A stretch of 64,000 nucleotides of DNA from Ensifer sesbaniae. Lineage in GTDB: Bacteria > Pseudomonadota > Alphaproteobacteria > Rhizobiales > Rhizobiaceae. The stretch is taken from the NCBI RefSeq assembly GCF_013283665.1, contig NZ_JABEKU010000002.1, positions 1,796,863 through 1,860,862 on the forward strand. The letters run 5' to 3'. The position numbers were made by a program, and so were the translations under genes. Under the pieces are notes generated by a model. The model saw only the letters and a list, made by a program, of their open reading frames with translations. It was not told the origin of the DNA and ran no database searches. Numbering within the stretch: position 1 is the first letter of the stretch; each line of letters starts with the position of its first letter. This document shows positions 25,080 through 38,655 of this stretch, in pieces.

Positions 25080-25121
25080 TTTAAAAAGTGGTCCGCCGCC
25101 TCACAGGTAAAGCGGCGGACC
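25080..25121 (-). terminator. Attenuating terminator-like hairpin between binding protein and permease genes
   Basis: GGTCCGCCGC and GCGGCGGACC (25090-25099 and 25112-25121) form a 10-bp stem with a 12-base loop. On the minus strand it is followed by ACTTTTTAAA. It sits 8 bases after the binding-protein stop and would cause partial termination, matching the high binding-protein to permease ratio such systems need. Confidence 0.7.
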
Positions 25122-25128
25122 GGATTGT

Positions 25129-26661
25129 TTACTCGACCGTCACGTCCGTCAGCCGCAGGCGGCTGTCCGGTACCGGCGCGAAGTTCTTGACCCGCTTGCT
25201 CACGCCGAAGATGGCGTTGAGGTTATAGAGCGGCATTTCGAGCGCGCGGTCGGCGGCGTAATTGGCGATCTGCTTGAGGATCTCCTCGCGCTTGGCACGA
25301 TCGGTGATCGAACGCTGGGATTCGAGCAGCTTGTCGAGTTCCGCGTCCTTGTCGTAGGGGTTCCACTTTTCGCCGGAGTGGTACATCGAATAGGCGGTGT
25401 TGTCGTAGTCGAGCGTCCAGCCGCCCCAGGACTGCTGGAACATCGCGCCGGTCTTGCCGGCCGGGATGATGTCGTTCAGGAGAACGTTGGTTTCGTAAGG
25501 CTTGATCGTCGCGTTGATGCCGATGAGCTGCAGGTAGCTCGCGATTGCCTGCACCACTTCGTTGAAGGTCGCGTCGTTACCGCGAACGTCGATCTGCACC
25601 GAGGCACCGGGTGCCACGCCGGCTTCCTTCAGCAGCGCCTTGGCCTGTTCCGGATCATAAGGCAGCGGCTTCATCGCCGGGTCGAAGCCGAAGGAGAGCT
25701 TACCCTGGAAGCTGGCGATCGGGTCTGCCTGGCCGCCGAGAATCGACTGGATGATCGTATCGCGGTCGACGCCGAGGATCAGCGCCTTTCGGACCTTCGG
25801 ATCCTTGGTGATGCCGTCGCGCGTGTTGAAGCGCAGCGCGTAGACAGTCGGGCCCGGGCTGGTGACGATTTCGAGGTTGCCGTCGTCCTGGATGGTCGGG
25901 ATCATACCGATCGGAATGGTCGGCGGGATGACGAGATCGACGCGGCCGGCCTGCAGTTCGGCAACGGCGGTCGCCGGCTCCGAGATGAAGCGGTAGTTGA
26001 GATTCGAAAGCTTGGGCGCGCCGCCCCAGTGGTCGGCAAAGGCTTCGAGCTTGATCCCGACCTTCGGCTCATAGGAGACGAACTTGAAGGGGCCGGTTCC
26101 GACCGGATGGGCGTTGAAATAGTCCTCGCCCTTCTCCTTTATGTAGTTCGGCGGCACGATCATCGCGCCATAGCCGGCAAGCTTGGTGAGCAGCACCGGG
26201 TCTGGAGCCTTGAGAACAAGATCCACGGTCTTCTCGTCGACGATCTCGACCTTCTCGATCACGGCATAGTTGGACTTCTGCGGGCCTTTCGAGCCTTCCT
26301 CGCCGAGCAGGCGGTCAAAGGTGAACTTCACCGCTTCGGCGTTGAAGGGCTCGCCATTGTGGAACTTGACGCCCTCGCGCAGCGTGAAGCGCAGGCGCTT
26401 GCCGCCGTCGAGCTCTTCCCACGACGTGGCAAGGCCGGGCGCGAGCTTGAGATCCGGGCCGCGATAGGTGAGGCCATCGTAGATGTTGGTGGCGACGGAT
26501 GCCCAGTTGACGAGGAAGGTGTCGACCGGGTCCCAGCTTCCCGGGTCCTGCGGCGACGATACCGTCAGCGTGCCGGCGGCAGAGGCTGGGGCTGCGGTCA
26601 TGAAACTGCCGGCCATCGCGAGCGCGATGAAAGCGGCGTGGATCCCCTTTTTGTTGATCAT
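25129..26661 (-). CDS. Peptide/nickel-type ABC substrate-binding protein (family 5)
   Basis: A 510-residue periplasmic protein with a signal peptide (about residues 1-28, cleavage after PASA). The SBP family 5 signature is seen in LTVSSPQDPGSWDPVDT, LRFTLREGVKFHNGEPFNAEAVKFTFDRL and RKALILGVDRDTIIQSI. Length is typical of DppA/GsiB relatives. CAGGAG precedes the ATG by 8 bases. The coupled M14 peptidase and divergent oxoprolinase suggest small peptides, perhaps pyroglutamyl or other modified ones, but this is inference. Confidence 0.9.
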   Translation of the reverse strand: MINKKGIHAAFIALAMAGSFMTAAPASAAGTLTVSSPQDPGSWDPVDTFLVNWASVATNIYDGLTYRGPDLKLAPGLATSWEELDGGKRLRFTLREGVKFHNGEPFNAEAVKFTFDRLLGEEGSKGPQKSNYAVIEKVEIVDEKTVDLVLKAPDPVLLTKLAGYGAMIVPPNYIKEKGEDYFNAHPVGTGPFKFVSYEPKVGIKLEAFADHWGGAPKLSNLNYRFISEPATAVAELQAGRVDLVIPPTIPIGMIPTIQDDGNLEIVTSPGPTVYALRFNTRDGITKDPKVRKALILGVDRDTIIQSILGGQADPIASFQGKLSFGFDPAMKPLPYDPEQAKALLKEAGVAPGASVQIDVRGNDATFNEVVQAIASYLQLIGINATIKPYETNVLLNDIIPAGKTGAMFQQSWGGWTLDYDNTAYSMYHSGEKWNPYDKDAELDKLLESQRSITDRAKREEILKQIANYAADRALEMPLYNLNAIFGVSKRVKNFAPVPDSRLRLTDVTVE

Positions 26662-26706
26662 TTACTCACTCCTGTTTCGACAGCCTTCTCTAGGAAAGAA
26701 GGCGGC

Positions 26707-28539
26707 TTACGCGTCCATGGCCACGAAATGGCCAGGAGCGATTTCTTTGCGCGGCAGAACCGCGGGTTCGTTGCCGACACGGCGGATAGGGCTCGGGATT
26801 TCGCCCTCCAGCATCGCGCGCTCGCGGCCCTTGCGGGGCTCGGCGACGGGGACGGCCGAAAGCAGCCGGCGCGTATAGGGATGAGATGGCGTTTCAAACA
26901 CTTGGGCACGGCTGCCGAACTCCATCACCTGGCCGAGATAGAGCACGGCGACGCGGTGGCTCATGCGTTCGACCACCGCCATGTCATGGCTGATGAAGAG
27001 ATAGGCGAGGCCTTCCTGTTCCTGCAGTTCCATGAACAGGTTGATGATCTGCGCCTGGATGGAGACATCGAGGGCGGAAAGCGCCTCGTCGGCGATGATC
27101 AGCTTGGGGCGCGAGGCGAGCGCGCGGGCGATGCAGACGCGCTGACGCTGGCCGCCGGAGAATTCGTGCGGATAGCGCTTGGCGTGTGCCGCCGTCAGGC
27201 CGACGCGCTCCAAGAGTTCGTGAACGCGCTTTTCGATGTCCTTCTCGCCAAGGATCAGGCCATGGGTACGGATCGGCTCGGCGATCGAGAAGCCTACGGT
27301 CTTGCGCGGATCGAGCGAGGCGAAGGGATCCTGGAAGATGTACTGGATTTCCTGCTTCAATCGCTGCCGCTCCGCATAGCTCATCGCCGAAACGGGGAGG
27401 CCGCCGAAGAGGATCTCGCCGGATGTCGCGGCCTGGAGCTGCTGGATCGTGCGGCCGATCGTCGATTTGCCCGAGCCGGATTCACCGACGAGCGCCAGGG
27501 TCTCGCCCGGGAAGATATCGAAGCTGACGTTTTCGATGGCATGCACGCGGTGCGTCGCCTTGCCGAAGAGGTTCTTGCGCACATCAAAGCGGGTCACGAG
27601 ATCGCGCACCGAGAGGATCGGCGCGGTTTCGTAGCGGGCGGTGCGCTGGATATGGACGTCGCCGACGCGCTTCGGCTCGCCGTCCACCATGACGGTCAGC
27701 GGCAGGCGCTTCGGGAATTCCTCGCCCGCCATGCTGCCGAGCTTCGGCACGGCGGAAAGCAGCGTCTGGGTATAGGGGTGCTTGGGCGCGGTGAAGATCT
27801 CGCCGACCGGACCTTCCTCGACCTTGCGGCCCTTCCACATGACAACGACGTCGTCGGCCATCTCGGCGACCACACCCATGTCGTGGGTGATGAAGATCAC
27901 CGCCATGCCGAGCTCCTTTTGCAGGTCTCGGATGATCGTCAGGATCTGCGCCTGGATGGTGACGTCGAGTGCCGTGGTCGGCTCGTCGGCGATCAGCAGC
28001 TTCGGCCGGCAGGCGAGCGCCATGGCGATCATGACGCGCTGGCGCATGCCACCGGAGAGCTGGTGCGGATAGCGGCCGATCAGTTCGGCGGAATCGGGAA
28101 GCCGCACCATGTCGAGCAGGCGGCGCGTCTCGGCGAGTGCTTCCGCCTTCGTCATCTTCTCGTGCAGCATCAGCACTTCGGCGACCTGGTCGCCGATGGT
28201 GAAGACCGGGTTCAGCGACGTCATAGGCTCCTGGAAGATCATTGCGATCTCCTTGCCGCGGATGGCGCGCATGGTTTTCTGCGGTGCGGCGGTCAGGTCG
28301 ATCTCGCCGTCCTTGCCGAAAAACAGGATGCGTCCCGTCGGGAATTGGCCGCCCATCATGTCGGCAAGCCGCATGATGGAGAGCGACGTTACCGACTTGC
28401 CGGAGCCGGACTCGCCGACGATCGCGAGCGTGCGTCCCGGTGTCACCGTGAAGCTCAGGTCTTCCACGACCGGATTGCCGTTGAAGGCGACGGAAAGCTT
28501 CTCAACGGCAAGCAGTGGTGCAGGCGTATCGACGGTCAC
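26707..28539 (-). CDS. Peptide ABC transporter ATP-binding protein, fused DppD-DppF (GsiA type)
   Basis: A 610-residue protein with two full ATPase domains. Domain 1 has [17 protein letters not shown] and [14 protein letters not shown]. Domain 2 has [17 protein letters not shown] and [14 protein letters not shown], where Pro of the usual DEP is replaced by Ala. Each domain ends in the oligopeptide C-terminal extension with [12 protein letters not shown] or [12 protein letters not shown]. The start is placed at a GTG at 28539 because GAGGAA lies before it; an in-frame ATG at 28587 would overlap the MarR gene. It energises peptide import through the two permeases. Confidence 0.9.
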   Translation of the reverse strand: MTVDTPAPLLAVEKLSVAFNGNPVVEDLSFTVTPGRTLAIVGESGSGKSVTSLSIMRLADMMGGQFPTGRILFFGKDGEIDLTAAPQKTMRAIRGKEIAMIFQEPMTSLNPVFTIGDQVAEVLMLHEKMTKAEALAETRRLLDMVRLPDSAELIGRYPHQLSGGMRQRVMIAMALACRPKLLIADEPTTALDVTIQAQILTIIRDLQKELGMAVIFITHDMGVVAEMADDVVVMWKGRKVEEGPVGEIFTAPKHPYTQTLLSAVPKLGSMAGEEFPKRLPLTVMVDGEPKRVGDVHIQRTARYETAPILSVRDLVTRFDVRKNLFGKATHRVHAIENVSFDIFPGETLALVGESGSGKSTIGRTIQQLQAATSGEILFGGLPVSAMSYAERQRLKQEIQYIFQDPFASLDPRKTVGFSIAEPIRTHGLILGEKDIEKRVHELLERVGLTAAHAKRYPHEFSGGQRQRVCIARALASRPKLIIADEALSALDVSIQAQIINLFMELQEQEGLAYLFISHDMAVVERMSHRVAVLYLGQVMEFGSRAQVFETPSHPYTRRLLSAVPVAEPRKGRERAMLEGEIPSPIRRVGNEPAVLPRKEIAPGHFVAMDA

Positions 28540-28552
28540 GCGGTCTTCCTCG

Positions 28553-29137
28553 TTACAATGTGGTCGCGGCGCGCGCGGACTGTTCATAGGCGCCCGACAT
28601 GAAACGCAGGACGGCGGCGATCTCGGAAAGCGTCTCCTCAGAAGGACGCGCTTTGGCGGTGGAGGAAACCAGCAGGCGCTCGCGGATCTGGGCGTAGCGC
28701 GTGCAGGCCTCTGCCCCCTTGTCGGTGATGCGGATGGTCTTTTCCTTGCCTTCCTTGCCCGTCGTCACCAGGCCGGCGGCTTCGAGCTTGCGGATGGCAT
28801 AGGTCGCGACATGGGTGTCTTCGATATCGAGCACCAGGCAGATGTCGGCGAGCTTCTTGCCGCGATCGCGATGGCGGATCGTGTGCAGGATCAGGATTTC
28901 GATCGCGGAAAGACCGGGTACGCCGGCGGCCGCCATGCAGCGTATCATCCAGCGGTGAAAGGCATGCGATGCGAGGATCAGCCCGTATTCCACTTCGGAG
29001 AGCCCGGGGGAGCCGCCTTCGGCAAGGTGTGCGGAAGAGACGATTGGGCCGATGGCCGCGACCGGTTTTAGATGTTCGGGCAGGGCATTTTCGGCCCATT
29101 CCCGACCTTCGAAGCTCTCCTCCGACTTCTTCGTCAT
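28553..29137 (-). CDS. MarR-family winged-helix regulator
   Basis: A 194-residue regulator. The central part shows the MarR fold: GLSAIEILILHTIRHRDRGKKLADICLVLDIEDTHVATYAIRKLEAAGLVT is the helix-turn-helix and wing region, followed by the charged KEGKEKTIRITDKGAEA wing. GAGGAA precedes the ATG. It is the first gene of the peptide-uptake operon and divergent from the oxoprolinase gene, with AT-rich inverted repeats in between, so it probably controls both. It belongs to the longer IclR/MarR-like group of predicted transcription regulators containing an HTH domain. Confidence 0.82.
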   Translation of the reverse strand: MTKKSEESFEGREWAENALPEHLKPVAAIGPIVSSAHLAEGGSPGLSEVEYGLILASHAFHRWMIRCMAAAGVPGLSAIEILILHTIRHRDRGKKLADICLVLDIEDTHVATYAIRKLEAAGLVTTGKEGKEKTIRITDKGAEACTRYAQIRERLLVSSTAKARPSEETLSEIAAVLRFMSGAYEQSARAATTL

Positions 29138-29171
29138 TCAGCTCTTCCTCATCTTGACGATTTTATGTCAT

Positions 29172-29237
29172 CATTTTATCGACATTTTGTCAACGAACTG
29201 CTTTGATGAATTTCCGGGCTTGCGCAATGATAAAATG
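29172..29237. promoter_or_regulatory. Divergent control region with inverted CATTTTATC/GATAAAATG sites
   Basis: CATTTTATC (29172-29180) and GATAAAATG (29229-29237) are exact inverted copies 48 bases apart. Next to the left one is the small palindrome GACATTTTGTC (29181-29191). They lie between the MarR gene and the oxoprolinase gene and are candidate MarR operators. Confidence 0.45.
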
Positions 29238-29263
29238 CGGCTCGCGAACGAGAGGGATGGACA

Positions 29264-32884
<3,621 letters not shown>

Positions 32885-32925
32885 GTATCGAGAATAACGA
32901 TCTCCCAAGACTGCTGCGGCGGTCT

Positions 32926-32962
32926 GCGGGCGGATGAGAAATCGTCCGCCCGCTTTTGTTTG
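32926..32962 (+). terminator. Rho-independent terminator after the oxoprolinase gene
   Basis: GCGGGCGGA (32926-32934) and TCCGCCCGC (32945-32953) form a 9-bp stem with a 10-base loop, followed by TTTTGTTTGG. It ends 78 bases after the oxoprolinase stop. Confidence 0.88.
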
Positions 32963-33175
32963 GTTCCGGCCCACTGCCAGTTTTGCTGCGCCTGCGAAAA
33001 GCCACGGTCGCTTCCTTAACCCTAATTTAAATTCGAAATTACTAAGTACTTATTGGTCAGTGCGCGCCCCCAGTTCCTCCCTTTCGGGCGCAGCAAACAG
33101 CCGGTCCTCCTCCCGCCGGTATGGCTGACCATGTCCTCCCAACAACGCGATCGCGACATCACAGGAGTCACGGCA

Positions 33176-35077
33176 GTGACCTTCAAGAACCTCTCGATAT
33201 TGACCAAGGTCGGCCTTGTGGTCGTGGTCATGGGCATATCTTCCATTCTGATCGCGCTTGCCGGTGCGCGCGGTCTTTCCTCCCTCGGCGCGACGATCAT
33301 CGATGTCGGCGCGCGCGAAGAGGCGGCGCGCGAGGCGATGGACCTGCGCGTCGACATCATCGCCATTAGCCGCATGACCTACCAGCTCGCCGCAACCCCC
33401 GAAAAAGCTGCCGATTTCGGCCAGGAAACCGAGAAGCGCGCCGAGGAAATGCTCGGTCGTCTGACGAAGATCGAGGCGGTCGCGGACGACGCCGAAGACA
33501 AGCTGCTCAACGATGTCCGCATGACCCTCAACGGCTATTTCGACGAGATCCGGGCGATGGTCGCCGTTGCCGCCGAGAAGGGCACAGACGAGGCGGCCGT
33601 CAAGGCTGCACTCGACAAGGCGCTCGAAGCGCAGAAGACAGTGACGGCGACAGTCAAGTCCTACAGCACCTACTCCGGTGATGAACTGGCCGCTGCCCGC
33701 GCCGAGGCGCTCAACTCATCGTCCGTCGCGATGAGCATTCTTGCTGCCGCCGCCGTGGCCTGCGTTCTCTTCGGCGTCGGCGTCAGCCTCGTCGTTGCCC
33801 GCCGCGGCATCGTCATGCCGGTGCGCGAACTTACCGCGACCATGAGCGAACTTGCCGACGGCAAGCTCGACGGCAACAGCACGGATGTCTCGCGCCAGGA
33901 CGAGATCGGCGAAATGGCCCGCGCCGTCGAAGTCTTCCGCAAGAACGGTATCGCCATGCGCGCAATGAAGGCGCAGGAAGCCGCACTCCATGCCCGCAGC
34001 AGCGACCTGCAATCGAACATCAGCGTCGTCGTCGCCTCGGCCGTTGCCGGCGATTTCACCGGCCGCATCAACAAGGATTATGAAAACGACGACCTCAACC
34101 GCTTTGCGGCGAGCGTCAACGAGCTGGTCTCAAGCGTCGACCAGACGGTCAATGAAGTCCGTCGCGTCATCGCCGCACTCGCTGACGCCGACCTGACGCA
34201 GAACATGCGCGGCGAGTTTCACGGCGCGTTTGCCGAACTGCAGAAGAACGTCAACCAGACGATGGTGACCTTGCGCTCGACCATGCAGAACGTGCGCACG
34301 GCCGCAAGCACCATCAACGATAACTCAGCCGAGCTAAGCACCGCCGCCAATGATCTGTCGAAGCGCACGGAGCAGCAGGCGGCAGCACTCGAAGAGACCG
34401 CCGCGGCGCTCGACGAGATCACCTCGACCGTGCGTACCGCGTCCGAGCGGGCGAACGAGGCGCACGAGATGGTGCGTGCTACCAAGGAAAGTGCGGGCCG
34501 GTCCGGAGCGATCGTGCGCAGCGCAGTCGATGCCATGGGCCGGATCGAGGATTCCTCCAACCGCATCAACCAGATCATCTCGGTGATCGACGAGATCGCC
34601 TTCCAGACCAACCTTCTGGCGCTGAACGCCGGCGTCGAGGCGGCGCGCGCCGGCGAGGCCGGTCGTGGCTTTGCGGTCGTCGCCCAAGAGGTCCGGGAAC
34701 TGGCCCAGCGCTCGGCCAACGCCGCCAAGGAGATCAAGACGCTGATCCACAGCTCGGCGTCGGAGGTCGAAAACGGCGTCACGCTGGTGCGTTCCACCGG
34801 TGAGGCGCTGCTCGAAATCGAGACGCTGGTCAACAATGTCAGCGGCCACGTCAACACGATCGCGACCGCCGCCCGCGAACAGGCGACCGCGCTGCAGGAG
34901 ATCAACACCTCGGTCAATCATATGGATCAGATGACCCAGCAGAATGCGGCGATGGTCGAGGAAACGACAGCGGCCAGCGGCACGCTGGCCGAGGAAAGCC
35001 GGCAGCTTCGCGCCATGCTGGCGAAGTTCAAGCTCGAAGCGCAGACGGGCCGCGAGAGCTGGAGCCGTGCTGCCTGA
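33176..35077 (+). CDS. Methyl-accepting chemotaxis protein
   Basis: A 633-residue chemoreceptor. The start at GTG 33176 is chosen for AGGAG 8 bases upstream; frames open further back to 33053. TM1 is about 12-32, a helical periplasmic sensor of about 150 residues follows, TM2 is about 184-208, then HAMP (about 209-262, [18 protein letters not shown]), a second HAMP-like segment, and the signalling domain with the tip motif [23 protein letters not shown]. There is no C-terminal NWETF-type pentapeptide for CheR docking. It stands alone between two terminators, so the ligand cannot be inferred from neighbours. Confidence 0.92.
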   Translation: MTFKNLSILTKVGLVVVVMGISSILIALAGARGLSSLGATIIDVGAREEAAREAMDLRVDIIAISRMTYQLAATPEKAADFGQETEKRAEEMLGRLTKIEAVADDAEDKLLNDVRMTLNGYFDEIRAMVAVAAEKGTDEAAVKAALDKALEAQKTVTATVKSYSTYSGDELAAARAEALNSSSVAMSILAAAAVACVLFGVGVSLVVARRGIVMPVRELTATMSELADGKLDGNSTDVSRQDEIGEMARAVEVFRKNGIAMRAMKAQEAALHARSSDLQSNISVVVASAVAGDFTGRINKDYENDDLNRFAASVNELVSSVDQTVNEVRRVIAALADADLTQNMRGEFHGAFAELQKNVNQTMVTLRSTMQNVRTAASTINDNSAELSTAANDLSKRTEQQAAALEETAAALDEITSTVRTASERANEAHEMVRATKESAGRSGAIVRSAVDAMGRIEDSSNRINQIISVIDEIAFQTNLLALNAGVEAARAGEAGRGFAVVAQEVRELAQRSANAAKEIKTLIHSSASEVENGVTLVRSTGEALLEIETLVNNVSGHVNTIATAAREQATALQEINTSVNHMDQMTQQNAAMVEETTAASGTLAEESRQLRAMLAKFKLEAQTGRESWSRAA

Positions 35078-35100
35078 TCGAGGGTCGGGATAAGAATGCG

Positions 35101-35134
35101 AACGGGCCGGCCATTGCCGGCCCGTTATCGTTTT
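35101..35134. terminator. Bidirectional terminator between chemoreceptor and aldehyde dehydrogenase
   Basis: AACGGGCCGG (35101-35110) and CCGGCCCGTT (35117-35126) form a 10-bp stem with a 6-base loop, followed by ATCGTTTT on the plus strand. It serves the chemoreceptor gene and may also serve the aldehyde dehydrogenase gene ending at 35152 on the other strand. Confidence 0.85.
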
Positions 35135-35151
35135 CAGCAGGTCGATATCGA

Positions 35152-36696
35152 TCAGGCTTCCGGTGAATAGCCGAAGACGACGGCCGGGTTCTCGGCGGTC
35201 TCGACCCAGACGCTCTTTGTCTGAGTATAGGCCATCAGCGCATCGCGCCCGGAGGAGCGGCCATAGCCGGAGCGGCCGAAGCCGCCGAAGGGCGACATCA
35301 CACTGATCGTCTTATAGCCGTTGATCCAGAAGGTTCCGGCCCGCACCTTGGATGCGACCCGATGAGCGCGTCCGACATCGCCAGTCCAGACAGCGCCTGC
35401 AAGGCCATAGGGGTTGTCATTGGCAAGCGCGATCGCCTCCTCCTCGTCATCGAAGACCGAGACGCCGACGACTGGACCGAAGACCTCCTCGCGGGCGATC
35501 GTCATATCGGGCTTGACGTTGTCGAGGATGGTGGGCGCGAAATAGAAGCCGCCGGAGGATTGAAGTGCAGCCGGCTTGGCGCCGCCGGTTGCAAGGCTGG
35601 CCCCTTCGGCCACACCCTGGCGGACCATTTCCTCGATCTTCGCCCATTGGCGGGCGTTGTTGATCGGGCCGATCTGTGTGGTGTCCGCAAAGGGATCGCC
35701 GACCGGGATGCGTTCGGCGGCCTGGACGTAGCGGTCGACGAATTGCTGGTGCACGGAGCGATGCACGAGCAGACGTGAGCCGGCAACACAGCTCTGGCCG
35801 GCGCCGGAGAAGATTGCCGATTGTGCGCCGACGATGGCGCGGTCGATATCGGCATCGGCAAAGACGATGTTGCCGGACTTGCCGCCGAGTTCGAGGATGC
35901 AGGGCACGACGTTCTTTGCCGCCGCCGCCGCGATCGCCGAGCCTGCAAGCGCGGAGCCGACGAAGACGACGAGTGCCGTCTTTGGATGCGCGACCATCGC
36001 CTGACCCGCCGTCACGCCCTTTCCGGCGATGACGTTGACGAGGCCGCGCGGCGCGCCGCCTGCCTCGCAGAGCGCGCCGAGCACCAGCGTGCTGAGCGGC
36101 GTCAGTTCCGAAGGCTTGATGACAACGCCATTGCCGGCGCAGATCGCCGGGGCAATCTGCCAGCCGCCGGTAAAGAGCGGCGCGTTCCAGGGGGTGATCT
36201 GCGCGACAATGCCGACGGGCTCGTTGCGGGTATAGTTCAAGTGCGAGGTCGGCACGGGTATAACCTCGCCGTGCAGCTTGTCGCACCAGCCGGCGTAATA
36301 TTCAAACATCTCGGCGACCCGCACCGCCTCGCCGCGGATATCGCGGATCGGCCGGCCGGCGGAGCGGCTTTCCAGTTCAGCAATCTCGCCGGCGCGCTCG
36401 CGGATCTTGCGGGCGATTTCGTTCATCACCCGGCCACGGGCCGAGGCGGTCATGGTAATCCATTCGCGCTGGGCGCGCGCCGCAGCCTGCATTGCGGCGT
36501 CGACGACGTCCGTGCCGGCGTCTTTGAAGGTCGCGAAGATTTCGCCGGTCGCCGGATCCGTCAGCTTCTGTTCGTCGCCGGAGCCGGATACCAGCGCGCC
36601 ATCGACATAGCTGCCGATCTCGCTGCCGGATAAAAAGCCGTGGAAGAGGGCGCGGATGCGTTCGGCCTTGGCGGGCATGGTCATGTCGTTCATCAT
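35152..36696 (-). CDS. NAD(P)-dependent aldehyde dehydrogenase
   Basis: A 514-residue aldehyde dehydrogenase. Conserved residues: N171 in TPWNAPLF, K194 in IKPSE, general base E269 in LELGGKSG, catalytic C303 in GQSCVAGSRLL, and EEVFGPVVGV near residue 405. The start at 36696 (or 36693, a second Met) has AAGGGA upstream. It is the last gene of a minus-strand cluster with a hydroxyacid-dehydrogenase-like protein (15 bases upstream), a LysR regulator and an amidohydrolase. It oxidises an aldehyde to an acid; the substrate is unknown but is probably a product of the amidohydrolase route. Confidence 0.9.
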   Translation of the reverse strand: MMNDMTMPAKAERIRALFHGFLSGSEIGSYVDGALVSGSGDEQKLTDPATGEIFATFKDAGTDVVDAAMQAAARAQREWITMTASARGRVMNEIARKIRERAGEIAELESRSAGRPIRDIRGEAVRVAEMFEYYAGWCDKLHGEVIPVPTSHLNYTRNEPVGIVAQITPWNAPLFTGGWQIAPAICAGNGVVIKPSELTPLSTLVLGALCEAGGAPRGLVNVIAGKGVTAGQAMVAHPKTALVVFVGSALAGSAIAAAAAKNVVPCILELGGKSGNIVFADADIDRAIVGAQSAIFSGAGQSCVAGSRLLVHRSVHQQFVDRYVQAAERIPVGDPFADTTQIGPINNARQWAKIEEMVRQGVAEGASLATGGAKPAALQSSGGFYFAPTILDNVKPDMTIAREEVFGPVVGVSVFDDEEEAIALANDNPYGLAGAVWTGDVGRAHRVASKVRAGTFWINGYKTISVMSPFGGFGRSGYGRSSGRDALMAYTQTKSVWVETAENPAVVFGYSPEA

Positions 36697-36710
36697 CGTT
36701 CCCTTTTGTC

Positions 36711-37595
36711 TCAGTTGTCGTTGGCCACGGGGCGGAAGGTGCCCATGCGGGTAAAGTCCTCGGCATTGTCGAGCGGGCTTTCGGCCCAGAGCTTCGCGAC
36801 GGCGCCCGAGAGCGGCAGGTCGGTGCCGGTGCGCGCGGCAAGTTCGCTCGCAAGCCGCACATCCTTGCGCATCAGGCCCATGGTGAAACCGCTGTCGAAG
36901 CGGCCGTTCATCACCCATGTGGGAAAATGCACCTCACTTATCATCGACTTTCCAGAAGCCGCGTTCAGCACATCCAATGCCGCTTCCGGATCGAGTCCGG
37001 CGGCGAGCGCCAGCTTCAGGCCCTCGCCTGTCGTCACCATATGGGCGGCGGCAAGCAGGTTGTTGACAAGCTTGGCGACGTTGCCGGCACCGCTCGCACC
37101 CACATGCAATGCTTTTGCCGACATGGCATCGATCACAGGGCCGGCAACCGCAATATCCGCATCGCTGCCGCCGATCATTATCGTCAGCTTGCCGCTTGCG
37201 GCACCGGCCGGTCCGCCGGAGACAGGTGCATCGATGAAGCCGTGGCCGATGTCGGCGAGGGCCGCTGCGAGATCGCGTGAGACGTCCGGTTCGGATGTCG
37301 AGGTGTCGATGATGACGACGCGTCGGCCCGCGGACTTCAGCGCGTCGAGATTGGCTTCCACCACCGCTGCGACATCCTTGGCGGTCGGCAGTGAGAAGAC
37401 GATGAAGTCGGTATCGACGAAGACCTCGTCGAGCGAGGCGACGGGGGAGACGCCACCGTCGACCGCGAGGGCGCGCCGTGCTTTTGAAAGGTCGAATCCC
37501 TTGACCGCGAAGCCCTTGGCGGCAAGCGCCGTCGCCATGCCAAGCCCCATGGCGCCCAATCCCACCACGCCAACACTTGTCCGTTCCGCCGTCAT
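36711..37595 (-). CDS. NAD(P)-dependent beta-hydroxyacid dehydrogenase (3-hydroxyisobutyrate dehydrogenase family)
   Basis: A 294-residue enzyme. The Rossmann motif GLGAMGLGMA is at residues 12-21. The family signatures are DAPVSGGPAGAASGKLTIMIGG and the catalytic Lys region GNVAKLVNNLL. The frame is open back to 37700; the start at 37595 gives the normal N-terminus with GGGGGTG 9 bases upstream. Family members oxidise 3-hydroxyisobutyrate, tartronate semialdehyde (reduction), D-threonine-like and related hydroxy acids. It lies 15 bases before the aldehyde dehydrogenase gene, so the pair may convert an alcohol via an aldehyde to an acid. Confidence 0.85.
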   Translation of the reverse strand: MTAERTSVGVVGLGAMGLGMATALAAKGFAVKGFDLSKARRALAVDGGVSPVASLDEVFVDTDFIVFSLPTAKDVAAVVEANLDALKSAGRRVVIIDTSTSEPDVSRDLAAALADIGHGFIDAPVSGGPAGAASGKLTIMIGGSDADIAVAGPVIDAMSAKALHVGASGAGNVAKLVNNLLAAAHMVTTGEGLKLALAAGLDPEAALDVLNAASGKSMISEVHFPTWVMNGRFDSGFTMGLMRKDVRLASELAARTGTDLPLSGAVAKLWAESPLDNAEDFTRMGTFRPVANDN

Positions 37596-37713
37596 AGTTC
37601 GCTGCACCCCCATATGGTTTTGATGATCCGGGGAAGGTGGCATGCGGGCTGGTGAGCGGGTAGACGGCGCGCCCGGTACAATGTGTTGCTGGCGTGGCAA
37701 CGGGCGGGGCGGG

Positions 37714-38631
37714 TCAGTCGCGGAAGGACTGCATCTCGCGTGCGAGGTGCTGCGCGAGCTTTTCGACCGACAGGGGCAGGCGTCGGTGCGCGCGCACCAT
37801 CAGATGAGCGCTTGCTTCGCGAAGCAGCGGGTCGGCAAGGTCGAGAGCCTGCATGGCGCCGCGCGCCATTTCGCTGGCAACGGCCGTACGCGGCAAGAAG
37901 GTGACGCCGAGTCCGGCGGCGACGAAGCGGCGCAGCACTTCGATAAAATGGGTTTCGAGCAATGGGGCGAGCGCCAGTCCAGCATCGGCCGCCACCCGCG
38001 CCACCAATTGCGTCACGCCGTTGCCCTTGCCGAGCAGGGCGCAAGGCGAAGTAAGGCAATCCGCGAGTTTCAGGTCGCTGCGCTCCGACAAAGGGTGGCC
38101 GGTTGGCACGATCACGCAGAGCGGTTGGCGGGCGATCGCCAGCGCCCGGATGCGCGGGTCGGTGAAGGGGGTGTAGGCGATGCCGATATCGGCGTCGCTG
38201 TTGGCGATGGCATCGACGACATCTTCGGTGCTGCCGAGCTCGACGATATAGCGCACGTAGGAATGCGCCTTCGCGAACGACGAAAGCCCGTTTTCGACCA
38301 GATCGGCCATGAAGCCTTCGCCGCAGCGAATGCGGATGCGGGTCTGCTGCACGCCGCGGATCTGATCGAGCTGTTCGGCGAGCAGCCCGTTGTCCTCGAG
38401 CACCCGCTTGCCATGTTCGAGAACCAGCTCGCCGGCATCGGTGAGCACCGTGCCTCTGGCCGTCCGCTCGAAGAGGGATAGGCCGATGTCACGCTCGGTA
38501 TCGGCGATCTGCCGACTGACGACGGACGGAGCAAGCCCCATATGCTCCGCTGCGCCCCGGATCGAGCCGATGCGCGCAACCGCCATAAATATCCTGAGCG
38601 CCTTCGCGTCGAGTACGTCCATGGCGGTCAT
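37714..38631 (-). CDS. LysR-family transcriptional regulator
   Basis: A 305-residue regulator. The N-terminal helix-turn-helix is visible in RIFMAVARIGSIRGAAEHMGLAPSVVSRQIADTERDIGLSLFER. The effector domain follows (RIRCGEGFMADLVENGL; PLCVIVPTGHPLSERSDLKLAD). A start at 38622 is also possible. It is between the amidohydrolase gene (24 bases upstream) and the dehydrogenase gene on the same strand, an arrangement suggesting that it controls this catabolic cluster. Confidence 0.9.
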   Translation of the reverse strand: MTAMDVLDAKALRIFMAVARIGSIRGAAEHMGLAPSVVSRQIADTERDIGLSLFERTARGTVLTDAGELVLEHGKRVLEDNGLLAEQLDQIRGVQQTRIRIRCGEGFMADLVENGLSSFAKAHSYVRYIVELGSTEDVVDAIANSDADIGIAYTPFTDPRIRALAIARQPLCVIVPTGHPLSERSDLKLADCLTSPCALLGKGNGVTQLVARVAADAGLALAPLLETHFIEVLRRFVAAGLGVTFLPRTAVASEMARGAMQALDLADPLLREASAHLMVRAHRRLPLSVEKLAQHLAREMQSFRD

Positions 38632-38655
38632 GGATGCGACGGAATCCCCTTGGGG

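Noticed and set aside
25378-28602. Very long plus-strand open frame (about 1074 codons) across the peptide ABC genes
   Set aside because: It is antisense to three genes with clear family motifs. High GC content leaves long open frames opposite codon-biased genes, and its translation (rich in His, Asp, Arg, Gly) has no domain.
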